Shown here in pieces: positions 28,607 to 36,803 of a DNA stretch of 64,000 nucleotides. Below the pieces are notes generated by a model. It worked only from the letters and a program-made list of their open reading frames with translations. It was not told where the DNA came from and did no database searches. The stretch's first letter is position 1, and every line of letters begins with the position of its first letter. The stretch comes from Gemmatimonadota bacterium (lineage in GTDB: Bacteria > Gemmatimonadota > Gemmatimonadetes > Longimicrobiales > Gaopeijiaceae), in contig VXQO01000134.1 of the NCBI GenBank assembly GCA_009838975.1, positions 1 through 64,000 of the forward strand, written 5' to 3'. The translations under genes and the position numbers were made by a program.

Positions 28607-28635
28607 TTGACCCGGTTCAAGGTCGCCAATAGATT
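28607..28635 (+). promoter_or_regulatory. Candidate sigma-70-type promoter for the TPR lipoprotein gene
   Basis: TTGACC (28607-28612) and TAGATT (28630-28635) are separated by 17 bases, close to the TTGACA-17-TATAAT consensus (five and four matches of six). It lies in the 181-base gap after uvrC, giving a leader of about 64 bases before the GTG at 28706. The rest of the gap holds GC-rich partial repeats but no clear terminator. Sequence match only. Confidence 0.5.
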
Positions 28636-28705
28636 TCCAGACGCGCTTGGCGCCGCCTCTGCCGGGGCGGTGCAGTCTCGGGGTAACGACCCAAGGAGGA
28701 ACGTT

Positions 28706-30091
28706 GTGATCAATTCCAGGTTAGGACTCGCACTGGCGGTTGCCGGTGCCGTAGTGTTTTCCGGCTGCGCGTCGGGTGGGGGCGGGGGTGGTGGCGCCGC
28801 CGGAGACGCCCCGGGCGAAAACGACTACACGCGGAGCGCGGAACTGTACCTCACCCAGGCCCAGAGCCTGGGGATGCCGGAGCGGTACACGGACGCGCTG
28901 AACGCCGCCATGAACTCGATCATGGACGATTCGACGAACGCCCGCGGCTACTTCCTGGCCGCGAGAGCGCAGGTCGGACTTGCGGACTATGTTGCCGCCG
29001 ACACCCTCTTCGACGTCGCCCTCGAGCTCTATCCCGGCTACGACCAGGAGATCAGGGTCGAGCGCGAAGGGGCGTGGATCAACCTGTTCAACGAGGCGAT
29101 CGGGCCCCTGGACGCCGGGGACAACGACGAAGGGATCCGGCTGCTCGAGGCCGCCGAAGTGGTCTTCAACCGGCAGCGTCCGGAAGCGCTGATCAACCTC
29201 GGGGTCACCTACAACAACGCGGGACGCCCCAACGACGCCATCGCGGCCTATGAAGCCGCGCTGGAAGTGATCCGCGGACCCGCCATGGAAGCGGCCGACA
29301 GTGCGACGGCGGTCGACTGGCAGAGCCGGGAGCAGAGCGTCACAATGAACATGGCGCTGCTCCTCAGCAATTCGGAGCAATACGACGAGGCGGCCGCGGC
29401 CTACGAGGCCTACCTCGCGTCCAACCCGAGCGACATGTCCGCCCTCGCCAATCTGGCTTCGGTGCTCTCCCAGGCGGGCCAGGCCGACTCCGCCCAGGCC
29501 ATCTACGACAATCTGCTCTCCGCGCAGGGCCTGGGGATGCGCGACTACTTCAACATCGGGGCGGGGCTGTACAACGCCGAGGTGTACGATCAGGCCGCGG
29601 AAGCCTTCAGACACATCGTGGATGTCGCGCCGGAGAACCGTGACGCGGTGTTCAACCTCGCGCAGTCGCTCTACGAGGGCGAAGACTGGGAAACGCTGAT
29701 TCCGATCGCCGAAGAGCTCGTGGAACTGGACGGCTACAACTACGACAGCTACCTGATCCTGAGCCGCGCCCTGCTGATGTCCGGGAGCGGCGAGGCCGCC
29801 CAGGAAGTGTACACCGTGGGTGAGGGGCTCGCCTTCCAGCTCGCAAACACCCAGTTCCAACCGCGGACCGATGGCGCTTCAGTCGTGGGAGAGTTCGTCA
29901 ACAAGACGCTGGAACCGGGCACTACCGTCACGATCCGGGTGCACTTCAACGGCATGGACGGCGCCGAGATCGGGACGACCGACATCCGGGTGGACGCGCC
30001 CGCCCAGGAGGCGGCCGAGCTCTTCCGTGCCGACTTCTCCAGCAACGAGGAAGTCCTCGGATACTACTACGAGGTGATCAGCCCGAACTAG
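28706..30091 (+). CDS. Tetratricopeptide-repeat lipoprotein
   Basis: The 461-residue product starts with a lipoprotein signal (AVAGAVVFSGC, lipobox Cys about residue 20) followed by a Gly-rich linker. Several TPR-like helical pairs cover about 45-380; for example ALINLGVTYNNAGRPNDAIAAYEAALEV and MALLLSNSEQYDEAAAAYEAYLASNP. A small C-terminal beta domain (about 385-461, VGEFVNKTLEPGTTVTIRVHFNG) ends the protein. TPR lipoproteins act as scaffolds in the envelope; no specific partner is visible. The GTG at 28706 has a strong Shine-Dalgarno sequence (AAGGAGGA at 28692-28699). Confidence 0.85.
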   Translation: MINSRLGLALAVAGAVVFSGCASGGGGGGGAAGDAPGENDYTRSAELYLTQAQSLGMPERYTDALNAAMNSIMDDSTNARGYFLAARAQVGLADYVAADTLFDVALELYPGYDQEIRVEREGAWINLFNEAIGPLDAGDNDEGIRLLEAAEVVFNRQRPEALINLGVTYNNAGRPNDAIAAYEAALEVIRGPAMEAADSATAVDWQSREQSVTMNMALLLSNSEQYDEAAAAYEAYLASNPSDMSALANLASVLSQAGQADSAQAIYDNLLSAQGLGMRDYFNIGAGLYNAEVYDQAAEAFRHIVDVAPENRDAVFNLAQSLYEGEDWETLIPIAEELVELDGYNYDSYLILSRALLMSGSGEAAQEVYTVGEGLAFQLANTQFQPRTDGASVVGEFVNKTLEPGTTVTIRVHFNGMDGAEIGTTDIRVDAPAQEAAELFRADFSSNEEVLGYYYEVISPN

Positions 30092-30127
30092 AGACGCCGC
30101 AGCTTCCGGGTTTCCCGGGCAATCCCC

Positions 30128-30200
30128 GCGGGAGTAGCTCAGTTGGTAGAGCATCAGCTTCCCAAGCTGAGGGTCGCGGGTTCGAGTCCCGTCTCCCGCT
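30128..30200 (+). tRNA. tRNA-Gly (anticodon CCC)
   Basis: A 73-base cloverleaf. The acceptor stem GCGGGAG pairs with CTCCCGC and the discriminator is T. The D arm is GCTCAGTTGGTAGAGC. The anticodon stem TCAGC/GCTGA carries the loop TTCCCAA, so the anticodon is CCC, reading GGG. The T arm is GCGGG-TTCGAGT-CCCGT. The CCA end is not encoded. It lies between two secreted-protein genes. Confidence 0.97.
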
Positions 30201-30211
30201 TTGTTCGTCCG

Positions 30212-30241
30212 TTGGCGCGAAACCGGCGGCGCGCGTACCTT
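30212..30241 (+). promoter_or_regulatory. Candidate promoter downstream of tRNA-Gly
   Basis: TTGGCG (30212-30217) and TACCTT (30236-30241) are separated by 18 bases. They lie in the short gap between tRNA-Gly and the next gene, giving a leader of about 35-40 bases before ATG 30283. The match to consensus is moderate. The TAnnTT-type -10 resembles the element at 38765-38770, which may reflect local promoter preference. Confidence 0.35.
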
Positions 30242-30282
30242 ATGGGCGTGCGGTCTCGTTCACTTCAACCGTGGGGGTAGCT

Positions 30283-31155
30283 ATGCGACGCTTTACTTTC
30301 TTGCCCGTGCTGCTGTGCCTGACTGTGGTCGCGCCGGTCGGGGCGCAGACCCCCGCCGATGAACTCGAACGCAGGATACGTGACGCCGACACTTCCGTGG
30401 ACTTCGACGTCCTCCTCAGAGGCTCGTCAGCCGCGCGATTGCTCGGGCGCTTCACCCAGGCCGAGGCGCTCATGGAACGGGCAACGGCGGCGCTGGACCA
30501 GGCCGACAACGCCTGGGTCACCGAGAACATCTTTTTCGCCCTGGCATCGGGGCGGGGCGCCAACGGAATGCAGCGGGCCTTTCGAGAGGCCCAGAGGCGT
30601 ATCCGCATGTCTCCCCAGCAGATCGCGTCTGTGACCAGCAACTTCCCTTCGTTGTTGATCGGAGGGGAGTACGACGAGATGATCCTGAGTTTCAGCGAAG
30701 ATCACTCCGACCCGGCCTACCGTTGCGCCTGTCAGGCTGAGAAGGCGTGGGTGCACCGGGTCGCGGGCCGTCAGCACGAGTCCCGCATTCTCTGGGGAGA
30801 GCTTGTCGCTGCGTGGGACCGGAATCCGCTCGAGTTCGACAACCCCGACGCCCAGGCCGAATGGCAGGGCCAGTACGCGCGCAACCTGGCGCGCGCCGGT
30901 AGAACCGCGGACGCCATGGCCGCGCTCGAAAAGGCGATGTCGATGGACGTCAGCGACGAAGCCCGGCCCGGCGTCCAGCGCCGGTGGGCCCAGGCGTACG
31001 CCGAACTCGGGAACGTGGACCAGGCCGTGGCGCTGCTCGAGCCCCTTATTGCCAGCTCGACGCTGGTGACCGTCAACAGCCTGGCCACGCGCTACACCTG
31101 GGAGCCGGTTCGCAACAACATCGTCTTCCAGGAGATGCTCTCCCGAAACCGGTGA
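30283..31155 (+). CDS. Secreted helical-repeat (TPR-like) protein of unknown function
   Basis: The 290-residue product has a clean signal peptide (MRRFTFLPVLLCLTVVAPVGAQ). Helical repeats follow: LLGRFTQAEALMERATAALDQADNAWV and the TPR-like ARAGRTADAMAALEKAMSMDVSDEARPGVQRRWAQAYAELGNVDQAVALLEPLIA. It may be periplasmic. A pair of Cys (YRCACQAEKAW) is present. I chose ATG 30283, with GGGGGTAG before it, over a GTG at 30271. No enzyme motif is seen. Confidence 0.75.
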   Translation: MRRFTFLPVLLCLTVVAPVGAQTPADELERRIRDADTSVDFDVLLRGSSAARLLGRFTQAEALMERATAALDQADNAWVTENIFFALASGRGANGMQRAFREAQRRIRMSPQQIASVTSNFPSLLIGGEYDEMILSFSEDHSDPAYRCACQAEKAWVHRVAGRQHESRILWGELVAAWDRNPLEFDNPDAQAEWQGQYARNLARAGRTADAMAALEKAMSMDVSDEARPGVQRRWAQAYAELGNVDQAVALLEPLIASSTLVTVNSLATRYTWEPVRNNIVFQEMLSRNR

Positions 31156-31223
31156 GCGTGCAGCAGCGCGCACCGGCCCACTAGCGGAGAACCATTCCCG
31201 GCTTCAAGGCGAGGCGCAGGATC

Positions 31224-32546
31224 GTGGTGCGTATAGGAGAAATCGGGGCGGGTTCGATCGCCGAATCGCTGGAACTGCGCATCGGGACACGCATCCTCAG
31301 GGTAAATGGCGCACGCGTGCGCGACAGCATCGACTTCCACTTCCTCACGGCCGAGGAGGAGATCGAGCTCGAGGCGGTCGACCCCGAAGGAACCCAGCTC
31401 GTCTGCGAGATATCCCGGGATCCGTCGGAGAGCCTCGGCATCGTGCCGGCCCGCGACACGATCCGCGAGTGTGCGAACGAATGCGTGTTCTGCTTCATCG
31501 ACGGCAATCCGCCGGGCGCGCGCGATCCGCTGTGGCTGCGCGACGACGACTTCCGGCTGTCGTTCACCTACGGGAGCTACGTCACGCTCACCAACCTTGG
31601 GCCCCGCGGCCTGCAAAGACTGGTGGAACAGCGGATTTCGCCCCTCTACGTCAGCGTCCACACCACGCACCCCGAACTGAGGGTCAGGCTCCTCAAGAAC
31701 GAACGCGCCGGGCTGATCCTCGACCAGCTTTCCGAGCTCCTTTCGGGCGGCCTGGAGGTGCACACGCAGGTCGTCCTGTGCCCGGAATGGAACGATGGCG
31801 TGGAACTGGACCGCACGATCCGTGAGCTCTACGCGCTCGGAGACGGCGTGCTCTCCCTCTCGGTCGTCCCGGTGGGCCTCACCCGCTACAACCTCGGACG
31901 CCCGGTACGCCTGTTGGACCGCCGCGAGGCGGAGATGGCGATTCGCCAGACCGAAGGCATCCGTGCGTGGGCGCTTCGAGAGCGGGGGCGACACTGGTGC
32001 TACGCCGCCGACGAGCTGTTCCTGATCGCCGGCCAGGACGTGCCCGCGGCAGGATACTACGACGACTGGCCGCTTCGGGAGAACGGCGTAGGGGCGGTCC
32101 GCACGCTCGTCGACACGTTTCACGCAAACAGTGAAAGACTTGTTCCGCTCCCCGGCGTCGACAGGGTGCGCATCGTGACCGGCACTTCGATGTCGCCGTA
32201 CTTCCTGGACTTCGCCCCCGTGGTCGCCGCAAGGATGGAGTGCCCGGTAGAGGTCGTGGCGGTCGAGAACGGGTACTTCGGGCCATCGGTGACCGTGGCG
32301 GGACTACTCCCCGGAACCGACATCCTGGAGAGCCTGCGGGACACGCGGCGTGGCGACCTCGTTCTGCTCGCCGCCACGGCTCTCAACGACGACGACGTGT
32401 TCATCGACGGCGTGACCCTCCGAGACGTGAAGGGGAAGCTGGCACCCGCGCGGATCAGTGCGGGCCACGAACTCGTCGAGGCCCTTCTCGCAGGACATGC
32501 CGACGACACCCCACATGTCCGCGCCGGCGGGAGTGGCCCGACATGA
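31224..32546 (+). CDS. DUF512 family protein with PDZ-like and radical-SAM-like domains
   Basis: The 440-residue protein has an N-terminal PDZ-like domain (IGEIGAGSIAESLELRIGTRILRVNG, about 1-60), a radical-SAM Cys cluster CANECVFC (Cys83, Cys87, Cys90, the CxxxCxxC pattern) followed by FIDGNPP and DDDFRLSFTYGSYVTLTNL, and a C-terminal DUF512 domain (about 290-430). The family's reaction is not known to me; a [4Fe-4S]/SAM enzyme is inferred from the Cys spacing. It sits directly upstream of der (ATGA overlap), the usual neighbour of DUF512 genes in many genomes. Two in-frame GTG codons (31224, 31227) are possible starts. Confidence 0.88.
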   Translation: MVRIGEIGAGSIAESLELRIGTRILRVNGARVRDSIDFHFLTAEEEIELEAVDPEGTQLVCEISRDPSESLGIVPARDTIRECANECVFCFIDGNPPGARDPLWLRDDDFRLSFTYGSYVTLTNLGPRGLQRLVEQRISPLYVSVHTTHPELRVRLLKNERAGLILDQLSELLSGGLEVHTQVVLCPEWNDGVELDRTIRELYALGDGVLSLSVVPVGLTRYNLGRPVRLLDRREAEMAIRQTEGIRAWALRERGRHWCYAADELFLIAGQDVPAAGYYDDWPLRENGVGAVRTLVDTFHANSERLVPLPGVDRVRIVTGTSMSPYFLDFAPVVAARMECPVEVVAVENGYFGPSVTVAGLLPGTDILESLRDTRRGDLVLLAATALNDDDVFIDGVTLRDVKGKLAPARISAGHELVEALLAGHADDTPHVRAGGSGPT

Positions 32547-33856
32547 GCCTTCCCGTGGTGGCGGTGGTGGGCCGCCCCAACGTCGGAAAATCCACGTTCT
32601 TCAACCGCGCGATCGGCCGGCCCGTCGCCATCGTGGACGACGCACCCGGGGTGACCCGGGACCGCAACTTCGCCCGCGCCGAGTGGACCGGCAGGCCGTT
32701 TTTCGTGGTCGATACCGGAGGCGTGATCGAGGGTTCGGACCGCACCATCGATCGGCTGATACGCGAGCAGGCCATGACCGCCGTGGAGGAAGCCGATGTG
32801 GTCCTCTTTCTGGTCGACTCCAGGACGGGTGTGCATCCCCTCGACCAGAGACTGGCGGAAGTCCTGCGCAGAAGTTCCAGGCCCGTCCTCCTGACCGTCA
32901 ACAAGGTCGACAATCTCCCGCTCGAGCGCACTCACCTGGACTTCTGGGAGCTGGGCATGGGTGAGCCGCACCCGGTTAGCGCGATCTCCGGCCGGGGATT
33001 CGGAGATCTCTTCGACACGATGCTCGCACTCCTTCCGGAGGAAGAGGAAGACAGCCAACGCGGCGACCTTCGCGTCGCGGTCATCGGAAAGCCGAACGCG
33101 GGAAAATCCACGCTCGTCAACCGGCTCTTCGGAGAGGACCGGGTCGTGGTGAGCGAGGAACCCGGCACGACCCGGGACCCCGTAGACCTCACGATGAGGT
33201 ATCACGGACTGGATCTCACCTTCATCGACACCGCCGGGCTGCGGCGTCACGCCCGCATCAAGGACTCGATCGAATACTACAGCAGCCTGCGTACCGCCCG
33301 AGTCGTGAAGGAAGCGGACGTCTGCCTCGTCGTGATCGACGCGGCCGAAGGCCTGCACGTTCAGGACATCAAGGTGGCGGAGACGGCCTGGGAGGCCGGG
33401 TGCGGCGTAGTCGCGGTCTGCAACAAGTGGGATGCTGTCGAGAAGGAGACGGGCACGGCGGCGGTCTTCCAGCGAGAGGCGGCCCGTCGTGCCCCCTTCC
33501 TGAAGCACGTGCCGTTTCTGTTCGCCTCGGCGCTCATCGGATTGCGGGTGCGCAAGACGCTCGATCTGGTGCTCGCGGTCGCAGACAGACGCGCCGCACG
33601 GATCGCCACCCACGAGGTCAACGAAGTGGTGGAGGAAATCGTCCGGCGGCGCCCACCTCCGCATGCCAGGGGGCGGCCGGTGAGGATCAAGTACGCCACA
33701 CAGGCCGACACGCGTCCCCCGACATTCGTACTCTTCGCCAACATGCCGGACGAAGTTCCGACCAACTACCGCCGGTACATCGTGAACTCGATGCGGGAAC
33801 GCTGGGACTTCCACGGCGTGCCGCTGCGGATCAGGGTGCGCAAGAGCAGCCGGTGA
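32543..33856 (+). CDS. der: GTPase Der (EngA), ribosome assembly
   Basis: Double-GTPase needed for 50S subunit maturation. The 437-residue protein has two G domains: the first with GRPNVGKST near residue 9, DTGG and NKVD; the second (about 175-345) with GKPNAGKST, DTAG and NKWD. A C-terminal KH-like domain (about 350-437, RPVRIKYATQADTRPPTFVLFANMP) completes the protein. ATG 32543 overlaps the DUF512 stop by four bases. Length and domains are normal. Confidence 0.97.
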   Translation: MSLPVVAVVGRPNVGKSTFFNRAIGRPVAIVDDAPGVTRDRNFARAEWTGRPFFVVDTGGVIEGSDRTIDRLIREQAMTAVEEADVVLFLVDSRTGVHPLDQRLAEVLRRSSRPVLLTVNKVDNLPLERTHLDFWELGMGEPHPVSAISGRGFGDLFDTMLALLPEEEEDSQRGDLRVAVIGKPNAGKSTLVNRLFGEDRVVVSEEPGTTRDPVDLTMRYHGLDLTFIDTAGLRRHARIKDSIEYYSSLRTARVVKEADVCLVVIDAAEGLHVQDIKVAETAWEAGCGVVAVCNKWDAVEKETGTAAVFQREAARRAPFLKHVPFLFASALIGLRVRKTLDLVLAVADRRAARIATHEVNEVVEEIVRRRPPPHARGRPVRIKYATQADTRPPTFVLFANMPDEVPTNYRRYIVNSMRERWDFHGVPLRIRVRKSSR

Positions 33857-33974
33857 AGTCCGCACGTCGGTCAACCCTTCTCTGGATTCACTCGATCCGC
33901 TGTGGTAACCTCCTAGCATCGGGAGCTGTCGAACGGTCTCGTGGAATCCCGGAACCGACCAAGGAGAGCCCTGG

Positions 33975-34595
33975 ATGATCAGCGCAGTGCTGCTGGTCCT
34001 GGCCGCATACGCCGCGGGGGCCATTCCCGCGTCCCACTGGACGGGCCTCCTGCACGGAAAGGACCTCCGGACGCTCGGGAGCTGCAACCTCGGTGCGACC
34101 AACGTGCAGCGCGTGCTCGGCTGGCGGGCCGCCATCCCGGTCGGCCTCTTCGACGTCTTCAAGGGCTTTGCTCCCGCCTGGTGGTTCCCTCAACTCGACG
34201 GCCAGACGGCCTCGTGGTGGGCGATCGTCTACGGTGGCGCGGCGATCGTCGGCCACTGTTTCTCCTTCTGGGTTCGATTCCGCGGAGGGAAGGGGGTCGC
34301 GACCAGCGCCGGCGTCCTTGTCGCCATCGCCCCCGTTGCAGCGGCCGTCGGCGCGGGCACGTGGCTCATCGTGCTGCTGATCTCGCGCAAGGTATCGGTC
34401 GCCTCGATGGCCGCGGCCGTGTCCGTTCCGGTGGCGGGCTTCGTCGCGATGCGCGCGGATTCGGCGTTGCTGACGTTCCTGGTGCTGATGGCGCTGTTTG
34501 TCGTGTGGGCGCACCGTTCAAACATCAGGCGCCTCCTCGCCGGAGAGGAACCCGGTATTCATGACGTGCGCGAAGCGGACGGCGGAAGCAAGTGA
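33975..34595 (+). CDS. plsY: Acyl-phosphate:glycerol-3-phosphate acyltransferase PlsY
   Basis: Inner-membrane enzyme that makes lysophosphatidic acid from acyl-phosphate and glycerol-3-phosphate. The 206-residue protein has several membrane helices and the three family motifs: GAIPASHW, GSCNLGATN, and GHCFSFWVRFRGGKGVATS. ATG 33975 has AAGGAG upstream (33960-33965). The 118-base gap before it shows no clear element. The stop overlaps the GTG of gpsA, which makes its substrate, so the pair forms a phospholipid unit. Confidence 0.96.
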   Translation: MISAVLLVLAAYAAGAIPASHWTGLLHGKDLRTLGSCNLGATNVQRVLGWRAAIPVGLFDVFKGFAPAWWFPQLDGQTASWWAIVYGGAAIVGHCFSFWVRFRGGKGVATSAGVLVAIAPVAAAVGAGTWLIVLLISRKVSVASMAAAVSVPVAGFVAMRADSALLTFLVLMALFVVWAHRSNIRRLLAGEEPGIHDVREADGGSK

Positions 34596-35659
34596 TTCCG
34601 GACTCGGGCGGCCTGACAGGCGGTCGGGTTCAGGCGGCTGTGGTCGGAGCAGGAGCCTGGGGCACCACCCTGGCCAATCTCCTGGCCGGATCCGGCACCC
34701 GGGTTCGCCTCTGGGCCCGCGAGCGTGAAGTCGCCGAGTCCTTTCGGGACCGTGGCGAAAACGCACTGTACCTCGAAGGCGTCACGCTCGACCGCCACCG
34801 TCTGACGGTGACGAATTCGCTAACCAACGCGCTGGCGGGCGCGGACGTCGTCGTCTGGGTGTGTCCGGTGCAGTACTCGGCCGATGTCCTGGCGGAGGCG
34901 GCTCCACACGTCCCGCCCGGGGCCACGGTCGTGAGCGCGTCGAAGGGTATCGAAATCACCACGCTGCGCCGCATGGACGAGATCTTCGCCGCCTCGTTGC
35001 CCGCGAATCAGGCGCATCGGCTCTGCGTGCTGTCCGGGCCGAGCTTCGCGAAGGAGGTCGTGGCGGGTGCGCCGACGGCGGTGGTCGTGGCCAGCAGGGA
35101 CGAGGAGGCGCGTCTTTCGGTCCAGGCCCTGTTCCAGACCCACCGCTTCAGGGTATACACCAACCCGGATGTCATCGGCGTGGAGCTGGGGGGCGCGCTC
35201 AAGAACGTGATCGCCGTGGCCGCCGGGGTCGCGACGGGACTGGACCTCGGGCACAACGCGGTGGCCGCCCTGATGACCCGCGGGCTGGCCGAAATCTGCC
35301 GCCTGGGCGTCGCGATGGGCGCCGAAGCCACAACCTTCTCGGGGTTGGCCGGGATGGGCGACCTGGTGCTGACCTGTACCGGGGGACTGAGCAGGAACCG
35401 AACCGTGGGGTACCGGCTGGGGCGGGGAGAGAGCATCGGCGAGATCCTCGGCGAAGCCCGCACGGTGGCCGAAGGGGTGGCCACGGTGAGGGCGGTCCAC
35501 GAACTTGCCCGGAGGCTCGGTGTGGAAATGCCCGTGTCCGCCGAAGTCCACGGTATCGTGGCGGAAGGTGCGGACCCGATGGAAGCGCTGCACCGCCTGA
35601 TGACCAGGGAACCCAAGTCAGAACACCCCGATATCCTCAGCGTGGCAGACCGGAGCTGA
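34592..35659 (+). CDS. gpsA: NAD(P)-dependent glycerol-3-phosphate dehydrogenase GpsA
   Basis: Reduces dihydroxyacetone phosphate to glycerol-3-phosphate for phospholipid synthesis. The 355-residue protein has the Rossmann motif VVGAGAWGTTLANLLA, the substrate motif LSGPSFAKEVVAGAPTAVVVAS, the catalytic Lys in GVELGGALKNVIAVAAGVATGLDLGHNAVAALMTRG, and GLAGMGDLVLTCTGGLSRNR. GTG 34592 overlaps the plsY stop. The product feeds PlsY directly. Confidence 0.97.
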   Translation: MIPDSGGLTGGRVQAAVVGAGAWGTTLANLLAGSGTRVRLWAREREVAESFRDRGENALYLEGVTLDRHRLTVTNSLTNALAGADVVVWVCPVQYSADVLAEAAPHVPPGATVVSASKGIEITTLRRMDEIFAASLPANQAHRLCVLSGPSFAKEVVAGAPTAVVVASRDEEARLSVQALFQTHRFRVYTNPDVIGVELGGALKNVIAVAAGVATGLDLGHNAVAALMTRGLAEICRLGVAMGAEATTFSGLAGMGDLVLTCTGGLSRNRTVGYRLGRGESIGEILGEARTVAEGVATVRAVHELARRLGVEMPVSAEVHGIVAEGADPMEALHRLMTREPKSEHPDILSVADRS

Positions 35660-35663
35660 AGCC

Positions 35664-36035
35664 ATGGAACCGATCATCAGAAAGACCTACTACTCGATCG
35701 GAGAAGTAAGCGATCTGACGGGACTCAAGCCCCATGTCCTGCGCTACTGGGAAACGCAGTTCGACATCCTCTCGCCGACCAAGAACCGGGGCGGGACCAG
35801 GGTCTACCGAAACCGGGAGATCGAGTCGATCCTGCTGGTCAAGCACCTTCTCTACGAGAAGCGCTTCACGATCGAGGGCGCCAAGAGGGAGTTGCAGGAG
35901 ATGCGGGACGGAGGGCGCATGGCCGAAGTCCGGAAGCTCAATGCCGAGCCCGCGGTCCTCGCCGCGATCAAGGACGGACTCACCGCCCTGCGCGAGGAGT
36001 TGACCCTTCCCCAGCGCGAGGACCAGGGCACCTAG
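35664..36035 (+). CDS. MerR-family transcriptional regulator
   Basis: The 123-residue protein has an N-terminal winged helix-turn-helix of MerR type (YYSIGEVSDLTGLKPHVLRYWETQF, then GGTRVYRNREIESILLVKHLLYEKRFTIEGAKREL) and a short coiled tail. It has no Cys cluster for metal sensing and no large ligand domain. This resembles small MerR regulators found beside gpsA and surE in other diderms. The target is unknown. Four bases after gpsA; the stop shares one base with the surE start. Confidence 0.9.
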   Translation: MEPIIRKTYYSIGEVSDLTGLKPHVLRYWETQFDILSPTKNRGGTRVYRNREIESILLVKHLLYEKRFTIEGAKRELQEMRDGGRMAEVRKLNAEPAVLAAIKDGLTALREELTLPQREDQGT

Positions 36036-36781
36036 TGCGCATCCTCTGCACCAACGACGACGGGTACCTGTCGCCGGGGATCCGCATTCTGGCCGAGGCC
36101 GCACACGAAATCGGGTCGGTCGACATCGTCGCTCCGGACCGCGAACAGAGCGCTTCGAGCAACGCGCTGACACTCCACCGCCCGCTGCGAATGCGCAAGA
36201 CCCACGACGGCACGACCATCGTGGACGGCACACCCACCGACTGCGTGATCCTGGCCGTCAGCGAGGTGCTGGGAACGCAGCCCGACCTCTGCGTCTCCGG
36301 CATCAACTACGGTCCCAACATGGGAGAGGACGTCCTCTACTCCGGTACCGTCGCCGCAGCCATGGAGGCCACGATCCTCGGCACCCCGTCGGTCGCGTTC
36401 TCGTACGTGGGGAGCCGGATCGAGGAACTGGAGGGTTGGCAGCCCATTGTCAGCAGTCTCCTGCGCCAGATCGTGACGAGGGGCATCCCGCCACACGAAC
36501 TGCTCAACGTCAATCTCCCCGACCTGCCTCCGGACGAGGTCCGTGGCGTTCGCGTGACCAATCTGGGGAGGCGCCGCTACCGTGACGCCATCACGCGCGC
36601 ACCGGATCCCTCGGGCCGCGAGTACTACTGGATCGGCGGGGGGATCATGCACTGGAACGGCGGCCCGGACTGTGACTACCTCGCGGTCGAGGAAGGATAC
36701 ATCTCCGTGACTCCCCTCCACCTCGACCTCACCAGCTACAAGCGCCTGGACGAGGTAAGAGGATGGAGTCTGCACCCTTGA
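36035..36781 (+). CDS. surE: 5'/3'-nucleotidase SurE
   Basis: Metal-dependent nucleoside monophosphate phosphatase. The 248-residue protein has the N-terminal metal motif RILCTNDDGYLSPGI (Asp-Asp), the Ser/Asn ligands in PDREQSASSNALTL, and SGINYGPNMGEDVLYSGTVAAAMEA. GTG 36035 overlaps the TAG of the MerR gene. Length is normal. Role: nucleotide balance and stationary-phase survival in other bacteria. Confidence 0.96.
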   Translation: MRILCTNDDGYLSPGIRILAEAAHEIGSVDIVAPDREQSASSNALTLHRPLRMRKTHDGTTIVDGTPTDCVILAVSEVLGTQPDLCVSGINYGPNMGEDVLYSGTVAAAMEATILGTPSVAFSYVGSRIEELEGWQPIVSSLLRQIVTRGIPPHELLNVNLPDLPPDEVRGVRVTNLGRRRYRDAITRAPDPSGREYYWIGGGIMHWNGGPDCDYLAVEEGYISVTPLHLDLTSYKRLDEVRGWSLHP

Positions 36782-36803
36782 CCCGGCGCCTGGCGGCAAG
36801 CCA

